In this document: positions 8,390-16,682 of the stretch, piece by piece
Numbering within the stretch: the stretch's first letter is position 1
Layout: every line of letters begins with the position of its first letter
Assembly (NCBI GenBank): GCA_963931575.1
Contig: OZ007029.1
Coordinates: 1,302,001 to 1,366,000, forward strand
DNA length: 64,000 nt
DNA from: Gastranaerophilus sp944325835
GTDB lineage: Bacteria; Cyanobacteriota; Vampirovibrionia; Gastranaerophilales; Gastranaerophilaceae
Reading direction: 5' to 3'
The notes under the pieces: model-generated
What the model saw: the letters and a program-made list of their open reading frames with translations, nothing else
Told to the model about the DNA's origin: nothing
Database searches by the model: none
Position numbers and translations under genes: made by a program

Positions 8390-9504
8390 TGTTGAAAATC
8401 CCAAAAGTAACGATATACGACAAATATATCTTTTCACAGGTTTTTGTTACGACTTTTGTTGCAATCCTTCTGTTTACTGTCGTGTGGATTGCTCCGGAAA
8501 TGCTTTTAAAAACTATAGAAAAAACCCTCTCCGGAGTTTATACACCCGCAACAGCAGTAAAAGTTCTTTTATATGAACTTCCCAAAATCCTCGGGAAAGC
8601 ATTCCCCGTAGGTCTGCTTCTGGGAAGCCTCTTTACCTTCGACAAATTGAGTAAAGATTCCGAACTTACCATTTTCAGAGCTGTCGGACTTTCTTTTAAA
8701 AGAATTCTGGCGCCGGTGCTGTTTTTCAGCGTTATCGTTACGATCCTATGCTTTATAACTTACGATAAACTAATCCCGATGTCAGAAGTCGGACTCAACG
8801 CAATTAAAGGCAAAAATGTTACTACGCAATACATTTACACCGAAAAAGATAAAAATAATATTCCGCAGGACTACGTTGTTGTTTCTAAATTCACTAACGG
8901 CGATATGCAGGACATCATCTATCTTGACTTCGGCGAAAAACAGTACACCGATGTCCACGAACTCACTGACATCTATTACGCAAAAACCGGAAAAGCCGCA
9001 AACGACAAATGGACTTTATATAACATAAGCCACTACGAAATTTCAAGAGACGGCATATTTAAAGAGGTACGTTACCTGAAATCAATGGAAATTTTAAACG
9101 GTGAAAGCGCCGCAAATGCCCTGAAATTAATGCTCTATTCCACAAAAAGAGATAGAGAAATTACAAACGCAGACTTGAAAAGTTACATAGAACTTCTGAA
9201 AAAAGAAAAACTGGATGAAGAGTTTCGTATAATGCAAAACAAGTATTATCAAAGATTTTTCCACCCGTTTGTATGCGTATTGCTTGCAATCCTCGGGGTT
9301 ATTCTGGGTTTTAGTAAACCGCGCGAACACAGAATGGTGGGCTTTGTAATCGCTATCGGATGTATTTTTGCATATTACATAACGCTTCCGTTTTTTGATT
9401 TGCTGGCGGCAAAAGGGGTTCTTCCGCCGCTAATAACTTCACTGTTCCCGCTTGCCGCGTTCACCGCTGCAATAATCGCACTATATAAATCAAAGGATAT
9501 CTAA
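8389..9504 (+). CDS. lptG: LptF/LptG-family LPS export permease
   Basis: A YjgP/YjgQ-family permease of 371 residues: two N-terminal transmembrane helices (VFVTTFVAILLFTVVWIA, then GKAFPVGLLLGSLFTFDKLS with the family's SxDSELTIFRAVG loop), a third near residue 105, a periplasmic beta-rich region, and three C-terminal helices (about 280-371). It partners with LptB. Only one such permease is next to lptB, as in Cyanobacteria, so it could form a homodimer or pair with a distant paralog; LptF versus LptG cannot be decided here. Confidence 0.88.
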   Translation: MLKIPKVTIYDKYIFSQVFVTTFVAILLFTVVWIAPEMLLKTIEKTLSGVYTPATAVKVLLYELPKILGKAFPVGLLLGSLFTFDKLSKDSELTIFRAVGLSFKRILAPVLFFSVIVTILCFITYDKLIPMSEVGLNAIKGKNVTTQYIYTEKDKNNIPQDYVVVSKFTNGDMQDIIYLDFGEKQYTDVHELTDIYYAKTGKAANDKWTLYNISHYEISRDGIFKEVRYLKSMEILNGESAANALKLMLYSTKRDREITNADLKSYIELLKKEKLDEEFRIMQNKYYQRFFHPFVCVLLAILGVILGFSKPREHRMVGFVIAIGCIFAYYITLPFFDLLAAKGVLPPLITSLFPLAAFTAAIIALYKSKDI

Positions 9505-9507
9505 CCT

Positions 9508-10317
9508 ATGAACAAAAAAATTATATTATTAATGGGGATTTGTTTTTCACTTTTCTGTATTCAACCGGCAAAAGCTATTGAAATAAATGAAACAGACGGG
9601 GTGTATCATATAATTCTGGAACAGAACAAAAAGCTGGCAAAACGCCTGAAATGTGTAATTGCAGACGATTTAATGACCAATCGCGAAATCCACAAAAAAG
9701 CAGACGCCATTTTGACCGTTAACGGAGGTTTCTTTGACCCGCAAAATAAAAAAACAGTATCTTACGTTACAACAGACGGACAGATAGTTGCGGATCCGAT
9801 TTTCAACGAAAACCTGCTTGCAGACCCGCTTTTGAGAAAAAATTTAGACAAAGTTCTTAACAGGAGCGAATTTAGAGTGCTGGAATGTTTCAACGGGTAC
9901 AAATTTGAAATAGCGCAGCACAAAAGTCCTGTAGATTTTGAATGCCAGCTTGTAAACTCAATTCAGGCAGGCCCGCTGGTATTTCCGAGATTACAGATGG
10001 AAGAAGAATTATTTGTCGTTAAGGATGAAAACGGAAACGTAATCCGTGAATCCGCGTCTGCCCTGCACAAAGTCGCACGCACAATTATCGGCTTAAAAGA
10101 TAACAACATTCATATTCTTATCTTCACGGATGAACACCCGATGACACTGGAAGAAGTAACGCAATACTGCGCCGACCTAAACCTTGACCGCGCAATGGCA
10201 CTTGACGGAGGCGGGTCGACATCTATGAACTATCTTGACAAAATAGAGGTTGTTTCTAACCCCGAAAACGGTCAGGGTCGCATGCTAAAATCTTTTATCA
10301 TCTTAAAAAAGAAATAA
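9508..10317 (+). CDS. Exported phosphodiester glycosidase (NAGPA) domain protein
   Basis: A 269-residue protein with an N-terminal signal peptide (hydrophobic IILLMGICFSLFCIQ, cleavage near AKA) and the phosphodiester glycosidase domain: NGGFFDPQN (about 71-79) and LDGGGSTSM (about 231-239), which form the active-site loops of this family. Members remove sugar residues from phosphodiester linkages, including wall glycopolymers. It lies 3 bp after lptG, so it is probably the last gene of the envelope operon. The substrate is unknown. Confidence 0.85.
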   Translation: MNKKIILLMGICFSLFCIQPAKAIEINETDGVYHIILEQNKKLAKRLKCVIADDLMTNREIHKKADAILTVNGGFFDPQNKKTVSYVTTDGQIVADPIFNENLLADPLLRKNLDKVLNRSEFRVLECFNGYKFEIAQHKSPVDFECQLVNSIQAGPLVFPRLQMEEELFVVKDENGNVIRESASALHKVARTIIGLKDNNIHILIFTDEHPMTLEEVTQYCADLNLDRAMALDGGGSTSMNYLDKIEVVSNPENGQGRMLKSFIILKKK

Positions 10318-10911
10318 AGCAGTTCTCCGCCGCACCGCCTCGCTTCTTGCTCGACTCGCGCTTAACGGCATTCAGGCAAAAGCGCGGTTTTGCCTGGAAT
10401 GCCTCAGCTCGCTCGCGCTGAACCGCGAGCTGTGCGCTTCCCTCTCGAAAAACAGTTCACTGGACTGTTTTTCTCGGCAGAGTGCTGTCTACCTCTCGCA
10501 AAACAATTCACTGGATTGTTTTGCTCGGCAGAGTGCCACTCAAAAGACTCGGCCACTGAGTGGCTTCCACACTTGGGTTATACGCTCACGGTAACGATTA
10601 ATACAAGTATGGCTCCGGCTCAGCCGGGCGCGAGTCTTTCTCGGACAAGAAATAGCTGTTTAATTAAAAATAAATTTTATTAGCTATATTAAGAAATTGT
10701 TACAAACAGGTTAAAAACTTTAATATACAAGCGTTTAGATACACGCAAGCTATTAGCGAATAAACCGTGTTTTTAGAAAAACAATTTTAAAAGCCCGATA
10801 ATTTCACTGTGTATTTCTTCGCGAAAACGCTTGCAATTAGATATTTTGCAAGTATGATTATCATGAGCACACTTATTGTGCCAAAATTTAGCCGAATAAA
10901 AAGGAAAACAA
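10318..10911. other. 594-bp gap rich in hairpins, with a promoter for the ribosomal operon
   Basis: No convincing gene. The open frame at 10390-10683 has no ribosome site and consists of repeat sequence. The left part holds five stem-loops in a row: 10367-10403 (15 bp with one bulge), 10405-10432, the pair at 10447-10473 and 10498-10524, and 10536-10563. The right part is AT-rich. TTGCAA followed after 16 bp by TATGAT (around 10829-10856) and TTGTTA followed by TAATAT (around 10696-10725) are candidate promoters for infA. Confidence 0.6.
10447..10524. repeat. Two tandem 27-nt hairpins, 51-bp period, with compensatory changes
   Basis: Copy 1 (10447-10473) pairs GAAAAACAGT with ACTGTTTTTC around the loop TCACTGG. 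Copy 2 (10498-10524) pairs GCAAAACAAT with ATTGTTTTGC around the same loop. The two stems differ at two positions and both changes are matched on the opposite arm, so pairing is kept. Each copy is followed by TCGGCAGAGTGC. Confidence 0.8.
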
Positions 10912-11127
10912 ATGGCAAAAGACGTAATAGAAATAGAAGGAACAATAATAGAATCAATGCCTAACGCTATGTTCAGGGTTAAATTGGAAAATGACCACGA
11001 AATTCTGGCACATATCTCAGGTAAAATCAGAAAGAATTTTATCAGAATTCTTCCGGGCGACAGAGTAAAGGTTGAAATGACGCCTTACGATTTGACCAAA
11101 GGCAGAATCACGTTCCGCCTGAAATAA
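10912..11127 (+). CDS. infA: Translation initiation factor IF-1
   Basis: Binds the 30S A site during initiation. The 71 residues are the standard S1-like OB fold: MAKDVIEIEGTIIESMPNAM at the start, HISGKIRKNFIRILPGDRVK in the middle, and the ending GRITFRLK. A good ribosome site (AAGGAAA) lies 5 nt before the ATG. It opens the alpha-operon cluster, followed by rpmJ as in most bacteria. secY, adk and map, which normally precede it, are not here. Confidence 0.97.
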   Translation: MAKDVIEIEGTIIESMPNAMFRVKLENDHEILAHISGKIRKNFIRILPGDRVKVEMTPYDLTKGRITFRLK

Positions 11128-11233
11128 CCGGCTCAGCCGCGGGGACTGAGTGCCGCCCGTAGCTGGCAATGGCGAAATGTAACGCCAAACAATAAAAAGA
11201 TCTCACGTAAAAAACATATAAAAGGAAAAAACA

Positions 11234-11347
11234 ATGAAAACAAGAACATCAGTAAAACCAATGTGCGACAAATGCAAAGTTATTAAAAGAAAAGGCAGAG
11301 TCGCAGTAATTTGCGAAAACCCTAAGCACAAACAAAGACAAGGATAA
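11234..11347 (+). CDS. rpmJ: 50S ribosomal protein L36
   Basis: A 37-residue zinc-ribbon ribosomal protein. It reads MKTRTSVKPMCDKCKVIKRK then a Cys and His pair (VICENPKHKQRQG), giving the C-x2-C-x12-C-x4-H zinc ligands of L36. The ribosome site AAAGGAAAAAAC precedes the ATG. Position between infA and rpsM is canonical. Confidence 0.97.
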   Translation: MKTRTSVKPMCDKCKVIKRKGRVAVICENPKHKQRQG

Positions 11348-11641
11348 CGTCAGTCGGAGTGAAGTCCGAATTCGGCGGCGTACGCAGTGCAGCCGGCGAA
11401 CTGAGGACGAAACTTTACGTCAGCGACGTTTCAAATTTGGAGGTTATTAAGTATAACCGAACAAATTTGCCAGGAGCTAGGATTTAGCAAAGCCTGAAAT
11501 CGCGAGGTTCAGCGGTTGGAGAGGAAGTATTTATGCCTCTTACACAAAAAAATCTAACAACAGGGGTGCAAAATCAGATGCGGGCGTGACTTAATGCCTG
11601 AGTCTAATTTCACCAAAGCCAAGAAAAGGAGAAATATTAAA
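11348..11641 (+). other. 294-bp spacer between rpmJ and rpsM
   Basis: No gene seen. It is unusually long for a ribosomal operon and contains the conserved hairpin described separately (11432-11469), a short ACGTC-AGC-GACGT stem (11417-11429) and the rpsM ribosome site. The open frame that extends rpsM upstream to 11594 lacks a ribosome site. Confidence 0.6.
11432..11469 (+). ncRNA. Conserved hairpin in ribosomal operon, copy 1
   Basis: CAAATTTG (11432-11439) pairs with CAAATTTG (11462-11469), and inside it GGTTAT pairs with ATAACC around TAAGT. The 41 bases from 11429 to 11469 are identical to 12569-12609, before rpsD, and similarity extends about 20 bases further upstream. Such duplicated structured spacers in a ribosomal protein operon could be autoregulatory or RNA-processing sites. 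Confidence 0.6.
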
Positions 11642-12013
11642 ATGGCAAGACTAGCAGGGGTAGACTTACCTCGTAACAAAAGAATGGAAATCGCTCTTAC
11701 ATATATCTACGGCATCGGCCCTACAAGAGCAAAAAAAATACTTGAAGAAACAAAAATTTCACCTGATTTAAGAACAGATGACTTAACAGATGAAGATATC
11801 AAATTATTAAGAAATGCATTATCAGCATATAATATTGAAGGTGACTTAAGACGTGAAGTATCATTGAGCATCAAACGTCTTCAAGAAATCGGTTCATACC
11901 GCGGGCTGCGCCACAAACGCAACTTACCTTGCAGAGGCCAGAGAACAAAAACCAACGCAAGAACCCGCCGCGGCAAAAAGACCGGCCCTATCGCAGGCAA
12001 GAAAAAAGCGTAA
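11642..12013 (+). CDS. rpsM: 30S ribosomal protein S13
   Basis: S13 sits in the 30S head and contacts tRNA and L5. The ATG at 11642 follows AAAGGAG and gives the family start MARLAGVDLPRNKRMEIALT; the 123 residues end in the basic tail TNARTRRGKKTGPIAGKKKA. The upstream extension to 11594 is rejected because it adds non-family residues. Confidence 0.97.
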   Translation: MARLAGVDLPRNKRMEIALTYIYGIGPTRAKKILEETKISPDLRTDDLTDEDIKLLRNALSAYNIEGDLRREVSLSIKRLQEIGSYRGLRHKRNLPCRGQRTKTNARTRRGKKTGPIAGKKKA

Positions 12014-12103
12014 GCCGGTATAACGCCCCGACCGGTTCGCAATAGCGAAACGCGCAGGGCAAAAACATAAAAACAAAAGTAACAAAAATAAAAGGATAAC
12101 GAA

Positions 12104-12490
12104 ATGGCAAGACCACAAAAAACAAAGAAAAAAGAAAAGAAAAATGTATTGCAAGGTGTTGTACACATTCAATCCACCTTTAACAATACAATAGTAACTT
12201 CTACAGATACACAAGGTAATGCTATTGCCTGGGCAACAGCAGGAGCATCAGGCTTCAAAGGAGCAAGAAAAGGTACTCCGTTTGCCGCTCAGTCAGCAGC
12301 AGAATCTGTTGCTAAAAAATCAATTGACCAGGGTATGAAAAAAGTTGAAGTTCATATCAAAGGCCCTGGCTCAGGCAGAGAAACAGCAATCCGTGCAATT
12401 CAAGCTGCAGGTTTGGAAATTACTCTTATTAAAGACGTAACCCCAATCCCTCACAACGGATGCCGTCCGCCTAAAAAACGCAGAGTATAA
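12104..12490 (+). CDS. rpsK: 30S ribosomal protein S11
   Basis: S11 forms part of the 30S platform near the mRNA exit. The 128 residues contain HIQSTFNNTIVT, the GPGSGRETAIRAIQAAGLEI helix and the conserved end DVTPIPHNGCRPPKKRRV. Ribosome site AAAGGATAACGAA precedes the ATG. Order rpsM-rpsK-rpsD-rpoA-rplQ is common in bacteria. Confidence 0.97.
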   Translation: MARPQKTKKKEKKNVLQGVVHIQSTFNNTIVTSTDTQGNAIAWATAGASGFKGARKGTPFAAQSAAESVAKKSIDQGMKKVEVHIKGPGSGRETAIRAIQAAGLEITLIKDVTPIPHNGCRPPKKRRV

Positions 12491-12571
12491 GATGCGTCAG
12501 CCGGTGTTGCGCCGGTGCCGGCACACAGAAGTGTGACGAGCTGGGCGCGAAACACTACGATAGCGACATTT

Positions 12572-12609
12572 CAAATTTGGAGGTTATTAAGTATAACCGA
12601 ACAAATTTG
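12572..12609 (+). ncRNA. Conserved hairpin in ribosomal operon, copy 2
   Basis: Identical in sequence and predicted fold to the hairpin at 11432-11469 (CAAATTTG arms, inner GGTTAT/ATAACC), exactly 1140 bp downstream, in the 214-bp spacer between rpsK and rpsD. The rest of the spacer has no gene and ends with the rpsD ribosome site. Confidence 0.6.
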
Positions 12610-12704
12610 TCAGAAACAAACAGTTATAAAAGTAGCGCGGGGGCTTGCTAAACGCCAAAATAGCAAACCATAGATGCCCCGCAAACAAAAGGAGAAAATA
12701 AAAA

Positions 12705-13307
12705 ATGGCAAGATATACAGGACCAAAAAATAAATTATTCCGCAACTGGGGAGTAAAAGACTTATCAAACAGAAAGTTAACCTCTTCAATGAGACAAACT
12801 GCATCCGGTCAACACGGTGCTGTCAGAAAAAAACTTTCTGAATACGCTCTCCACTTGAACGAAAAACAAAAAATCAGATTAACATACTTAGTAAGTGAAA
12901 AACAATTTGCGAAATACTACCACGAAGCTACAAGAAGAAAAGGCGTAACCGGTACATTGTTACTTCAATTACTGGAATCAAGATTAGATAACGTGCTTTA
13001 CAGAGCAGGCTTCGGCGTAACACGCAGCCAATCAAGACAAATTGTTAACCACGGCCACGTACTCGTAAACGGCAAAAAAGTAGATATTCCGTCTTACCTT
13101 GTAAAAGCAGGCGACGTAATCACCGTTAAATCAAGAAGTGCAGCATTCATCAAGACTGTAATTGAATCAATTGATTTAGCTTGTGCTCCGGCGTGGATGA
13201 CAATTGATAAAGAAGCTTTGAAAATCACTTTCGACAGATTGCCTGAAAGAGAAGAACTGGACCCTGATTTCAAAGAACAACTTGTTATAGAATACTATTC
13301 AAAATAG
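12705..13307 (+). CDS. rpsD: 30S ribosomal protein S4
   Basis: S4 nucleates 16S rRNA 5' domain assembly and in E. coli represses the alpha operon. The 200 residues contain the S4 RNA-binding domain (LLQLLESRLDNVLYRAGFG, then QSRQIVNHGHVLVNGKKVDI) and a family-typical end. The N-terminal zinc Cys ligands of some S4 proteins are absent, so it is the zinc-free form. Ribosome site AAAGGAGAAAAT. A hairpin copy lies just upstream. Confidence 0.97.
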   Translation: MARYTGPKNKLFRNWGVKDLSNRKLTSSMRQTASGQHGAVRKKLSEYALHLNEKQKIRLTYLVSEKQFAKYYHEATRRKGVTGTLLLQLLESRLDNVLYRAGFGVTRSQSRQIVNHGHVLVNGKKVDIPSYLVKAGDVITVKSRSAAFIKTVIESIDLACAPAWMTIDKEALKITFDRLPEREELDPDFKEQLVIEYYSK

Positions 13308-13317
13308 GAGATAGAAC

Positions 13318-14289
13318 ATGGAATTAAAAATTAAATGTGTAAACACAACAACAAGCTCAGATGGTTCACAATACGGTAAATTCGTAATCGAACCGTTAGA
13401 AAAGGGTTTCGGTACAACAATCGGTAATTCTTTAAGACGTGTTTTGTTGTCTAGTTTAGAAGGAACAGCAGTTACCTCTGTAAGAATTGAAGGTATTACA
13501 CATGAATATACATCAATCCCAGGTGTTCAGGAAGACGTTATCGACGTAATGCTAAACCTCAAAGGTCTGGTAGTTAAAACGGATTCTAAAGAAACTCAAC
13601 ATTTAAGAATAGATGTGGATAGAGCAGGCGCAGTTCTTGCAAGCGACATCCAATTACCGGCAGGCGTTAAAGTTGTTAACCCTGACTGGTTAATTTGTAC
13701 AATTGCAGAAGGCGGCAGCTTCCACGCAGATATAACAATTGAAACCGGCAAAGGCTATGTTGCTAATGATGTTTCAAAAGAATCAAGAGGCTTCTCTATC
13801 GATGTATTACCGATTGACGCAACATTCATGCCAATCAAACGCGTAAGCTACAACGTAGAAAATACCCGTGTCGGTGATATGATTGACTTTGATAAATTGA
13901 CTCTTGAAATTTGGTCAAACGGCTCAATCGAAGTTTCAACAGCTTTAAGTCAGGCTGCAAACTTATTGATTGAAAAATTTGTTCAAATCGCATCAATTTC
14001 AGGTCAGTCAACACTTTCTTCCGCAATCGTTGAAGATGAAGTTGTTTCAGAAACAACAGAAAACGCTCCTACAATGACAATTGAAGAATTGGAATTATCA
14101 GTAAGAGCTTACAACTGTTTGAAAAGAGCAAGCATCAACTCAATGGCTGAATTGCTGAAGAAATCAGAACACGATCTGTTGAACATTAAAAACTTCGGTA
14201 AGAAATCCTCTGACGAAGTAATCGAAAGACTTCACCACTTCGGTTTAGACCTCGCTCCAAACCCTGAAGTTGAAGAAGAAATAGGATAA
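13318..14289 (+). CDS. rpoA: RNA polymerase alpha subunit
   Basis: The 323-residue alpha subunit dimerises to nucleate RNA polymerase. The N-terminal domain has FVIEPLEKGFGTTIGNSLRR, and the C-terminal domain (about 250-315) has the UP-element-binding helices (LELSVRAYNCLKRASINSMA, then LLNIKNFGKKSSDEV). A long acidic C-terminal end (NPEVEEEIG) follows. It starts 10 bp after rpsD with ribosome site AGGAGATAGAAC. Confidence 0.97.
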   Translation: MELKIKCVNTTTSSDGSQYGKFVIEPLEKGFGTTIGNSLRRVLLSSLEGTAVTSVRIEGITHEYTSIPGVQEDVIDVMLNLKGLVVKTDSKETQHLRIDVDRAGAVLASDIQLPAGVKVVNPDWLICTIAEGGSFHADITIETGKGYVANDVSKESRGFSIDVLPIDATFMPIKRVSYNVENTRVGDMIDFDKLTLEIWSNGSIEVSTALSQAANLLIEKFVQIASISGQSTLSSAIVEDEVVSETTENAPTMTIEELELSVRAYNCLKRASINSMAELLKKSEHDLLNIKNFGKKSSDEVIERLHHFGLDLAPNPEVEEEIG

Positions 14290-14353
14290 GCGTAAGCTAA
14301 GCCTTAGGAACGAACAAATAATTATAACTAATTAAACAATAAGGAATATAAAA

Positions 14354-14776
14354 ATGAGACACCAAACTAAAAAACATACGCTGGGGAAAGCGCAAGACCA
14401 AAGAAAAGCCTTGCTCCGTTCTTTAGCGACTGAACTTTTTGTGCACGGTGAAATTATAACAACTATGGCAAGAGCAAAAGCTTTGAAACCATACGCAGAA
14501 CAAATTATCACCCTTGCAAAAAAAGGCGATTTAAGCAGCCGCCGTCAAGCGTTGAGATATGTTTACGATAAAGAAATCGGCAGCTATATCAACCTTGAAA
14601 CAGGCGAAATTTCAGAAGTAAAAGATGAAAAATCCGCACCGCAAACAGTTTTGAGAAAATTGTTCACCAATATAGGCAAACAATATTCATCAAGACAAGG
14701 CGGTTATACAAGAATTTTCAGATTACCGCCAAGACGCGGCGACGCTTCTGAAATGGCACTAATCCAACTGGTTTAG
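14354..14776 (+). CDS. rplQ: 50S ribosomal protein L17
   Basis: L17 lines the polypeptide exit region. The 140 residues start MRHQTKKHTLGKAQDQRKAL and include LFVHGEIITTMARAKALKPY, with the usual ending EMALIQLV. A segment around 80-105 (ETGEISEVKDEKSAP) is longer than in E. coli. truA starts 1 bp after its stop. Confidence 0.96.
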   Translation: MRHQTKKHTLGKAQDQRKALLRSLATELFVHGEIITTMARAKALKPYAEQIITLAKKGDLSSRRQALRYVYDKEIGSYINLETGEISEVKDEKSAPQTVLRKLFTNIGKQYSSRQGGYTRIFRLPPRRGDASEMALIQLV

Positions 14777-14777
14777 T

Positions 14778-15557
14778 ATGCCAAAACGATACGCTTTTGA
14801 AATTCAATACATAGGCAAGAATTACGCGGGAAGCCAGATTCAATTCGAAAACGGAGAAGAAATTGAGGCCCCGACAATTCAGGGAGAATTAGAAAAAGCG
14901 CTAAGCACATTGATAATCGGGGGCAACCCCGAAAAACGAAACAAAAGACCGATAAAAACAGTCTTTTCCGGAAGAACTGACAGAGGTGTTAATTCAAAAG
15001 GTCAGGTCGTTCACTTTGATACAGACAGAACGATTGTTGCTTCAAAGTTCGTGTATTCAATGAACGAAATCCTTCCTTCTGACATTTCTATCAGCAACTT
15101 TACGGAAGTTGATAAAACTTTTCATGCACAAAAATCAGCGAAAAAGCGTTTTTACAGATTTGAGTTTGTTAACCGGAAATATAAAAACGCTTTTGACGGT
15201 GATTTGATGTTGATTAAATATCCCTTAAACCTTGAGCGAATGCAAAAGGCTCTGGATTATTTAAAAGGCGAACATGATTTTTCAGCTTTTAAAAGTGCCG
15301 GAACGCTAAACCCAAGCAAGATTTGTTTTATATACGACGCCAGAGTTGAAAAACAAGGCGATCACGTTCTTATTGATATTGAGGGGAATAGATTCCTCTA
15401 CAATATGGTGAGGACAATAGTCGGAACCCTTCTCCAAATAGAAGGACATAATCTGGAACCCGAACACATGAAACAGGTTCTGGATTCCTGCGATCGGACA
15501 AAAGCCGGACGCACCGTCAGCCCGTACGGACTGACACTTATGAAAGTAGAATACTAA
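14778..15557 (+). CDS. truA: tRNA pseudouridine(38-40) synthase
   Basis: TruA modifies uridines 38-40 in the tRNA anticodon arm. The 259 residues show the catalytic loop SGRTDRGVNSKGQVVHFD with the nucleophilic Asp (about residue 66), where the usual His after GV is Asn. FHAQKSAKKRFYRFEF and NRFLYNMVRTIVGTLLQIEG are family motifs. truA after rplQ and before rplM-rpsI is the cyanobacterial and firmicute arrangement. Confidence 0.95.
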   Translation: MPKRYAFEIQYIGKNYAGSQIQFENGEEIEAPTIQGELEKALSTLIIGGNPEKRNKRPIKTVFSGRTDRGVNSKGQVVHFDTDRTIVASKFVYSMNEILPSDISISNFTEVDKTFHAQKSAKKRFYRFEFVNRKYKNAFDGDLMLIKYPLNLERMQKALDYLKGEHDFSAFKSAGTLNPSKICFIYDARVEKQGDHVLIDIEGNRFLYNMVRTIVGTLLQIEGHNLEPEHMKQVLDSCDRTKAGRTVSPYGLTLMKVEY

Positions 15558-15608
15558 AGCCCGATGACGGATAATACCAGCGCATCGGGAAAATACGGAG
15601 AATAAAGC

Positions 15609-16046
15609 ATGAAGACATATTCAGCAAAACCTCTTGAAGTAGAAAGAAAATGGTATCTGATTGATGCTGAGGACGAAATTCTCGGCAGATTAGCAGTTAG
15701 AATTGCCGACATTCTTAGAGGTAAAAATAAACCTGAATACACACCAAATGTTGATACCGGCGATTTTGTAATCGTTATCAATGCAGACAAAGTTCGTGTA
15801 ACAGGTAATAAAGAAACAGATAAAATTTACTACCACCACACAAAATATCCGGGTGGCTTAAAGAACGCAAGCTTCAAAGAATTACAAGAAAAAGACGGCA
15901 GATTAGCTATCGAAAAAGCTGTAAAAGGTATGTTGCAGCATAACACATTGGGTGCACAACAATTCACCAAATTAAAAGTGTATACCGGCAGCGAACACCC
16001 TCACGCAGCACAAAAACCAATCAAATTGGAAAAGGAGGCTAAATAA
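15609..16046 (+). CDS. rplM: 50S ribosomal protein L13
   Basis: A 145-residue L13 with WYLIDAEDEILGRLAVRIA at the start, NADKVRVTGNK, the HTKYPGGLK loop and the C-terminal LKVYTGSEHPHAAQKP. It is an early 50S assembly protein. Ribosome site GGAGAATAAAGC. Its stop overlaps the rpsI start (TAATG). Confidence 0.97.
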   Translation: MKTYSAKPLEVERKWYLIDAEDEILGRLAVRIADILRGKNKPEYTPNVDTGDFVIVINADKVRVTGNKETDKIYYHHTKYPGGLKNASFKELQEKDGRLAIEKAVKGMLQHNTLGAQQFTKLKVYTGSEHPHAAQKPIKLEKEAK

Positions 16047-16441
16047 TGGCAAATACTGAAATTATAGCTACAGGCCGCAGAAAAACCTCTGTTGCAGTTG
16101 TAAAATTGGTTAAAGGTTCAGGCAGAATTTTCATTAACGGTAAAAAGTTAAGTGATTATATCGGCAACCGTCCTTCAATCGAATTGTTAATCAACCGTCC
16201 GTTGGTTTTAACAGAAACAAAAGAACAATATGACGTAAGAGCAAAAGCAGTAGGCGGCGGTGTTGTATCGCAAGCCGGCGCAATCCGTCACGGTATTGCA
16301 AGAGCATTGCTCAAAGTTAACGAAGAATACAAAAACGTTTTAAGACTTGAAGGTCTATTAACCCGTGACCCTAGAGTTAAAGAACGTAAAAAATACGGTA
16401 GAAAAAGAGCTCGTAAGAGATTCCAATTCTCAAAACGTTAA
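16046..16441 (+). CDS. rpsI: 30S ribosomal protein S9
   Basis: S9 extends its C-terminal tail to the P-site tRNA. The 131 residues contain ATGRRKTSVAVVKLVKGSG, the GGGVVSQAGAIRHGIARALL segment and the basic end ARKRFQFSKR with the conserved final Lys-Arg. Last gene of the cluster, followed at once by a terminator. Confidence 0.97.
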   Translation: MANTEIIATGRRKTSVAVVKLVKGSGRIFINGKKLSDYIGNRPSIELLINRPLVLTETKEQYDVRAKAVGGGVVSQAGAIRHGIARALLKVNEEYKNVLRLEGLLTRDPRVKERKKYGRKRARKRFQFSKR

Positions 16442-16446
16442 TTTTC

Positions 16447-16473
16447 AAAAGTCCCGGTTCCCGGGACTTTTTT
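16447..16473 (+). terminator. Rho-independent terminator after rpsI
   Basis: AAAAGTCCCGG (16447-16457) pairs with CCGGGACTTTT (16461-16471) around a TTC loop and runs into T-rich sequence. It closes the infA-rpsI operon. Confidence 0.9.
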
Positions 16474-16482
16474 ATTTTAATA

Positions 16483-16592
16483 TTGACAGAATACAAAACA
16501 TCATTTAAAATATTTACAAAAGAAAGGAGTGACCGAGCCACATCAATATTTGGGCTATTGGCTTCCGGTCACGAAAGAGAAAGGATAGAGCA
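16483..16592 (+). promoter_or_regulatory. Promoter and hairpin leader of prepilin locus B
   Basis: TTGACA (16483-16488), a 17-bp spacer and TAAAAT (16506-16511) form a near-consensus promoter. In the leader, GTGACCG (16529-16535) pairs with CGGTCAC (16566-16572), with inner GCC/GGC pairs, making a hairpin just before the ribosome site AAAGGATAGAG of the ATG at 16593. This leader does not share the GGCAATAAG repeats of loci A, C and D. Confidence 0.65.
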
Positions 16593-16682
16593 ATGAAAAA
16601 ACAAAGTCTGAAAACCCTTGATTTATGTGGCTTTCCTGTGAGGGGGGGGGGGGCAAGCCTGCGTCAGTTAAATCTAACGTAA
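16593..16682 (+). other. Phase-variable type leader with 12-G tract (locus B)
   Basis: The ATG at 16593 has the ribosome site AAAGGATAGAG at good spacing and reads MKKQSLKTLDLCGFPVR into 12 G (16642-16653). As assembled, the frame ends at TAA 16680-16682, 29 codons after the start. The prepilin core lies in the frame that contains the ATG at 16625. One extra G (13) would fuse the two into a protein with a leader of about 45 residues ending DPVDPG before the cleavage site. Confidence 0.7.

Noticed and set aside
10390..10683. 97-residue open frame
   Set aside because: No ribosome site, and the frame is built from hairpin repeats; residue composition is not protein-like.
11594..11641. N-terminal extension of rpsM
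   Set aside because: No ribosome site for the extended start and the added residues do not match S13; AAAGGAG sits before the ATG at 11642.
16529..16588. Upstream ORF starting GTG at 16529
   Set aside because: The ribosome-like AGGAG directly abuts the GTG with no spacing, and the sequence is better explained as a hairpin.
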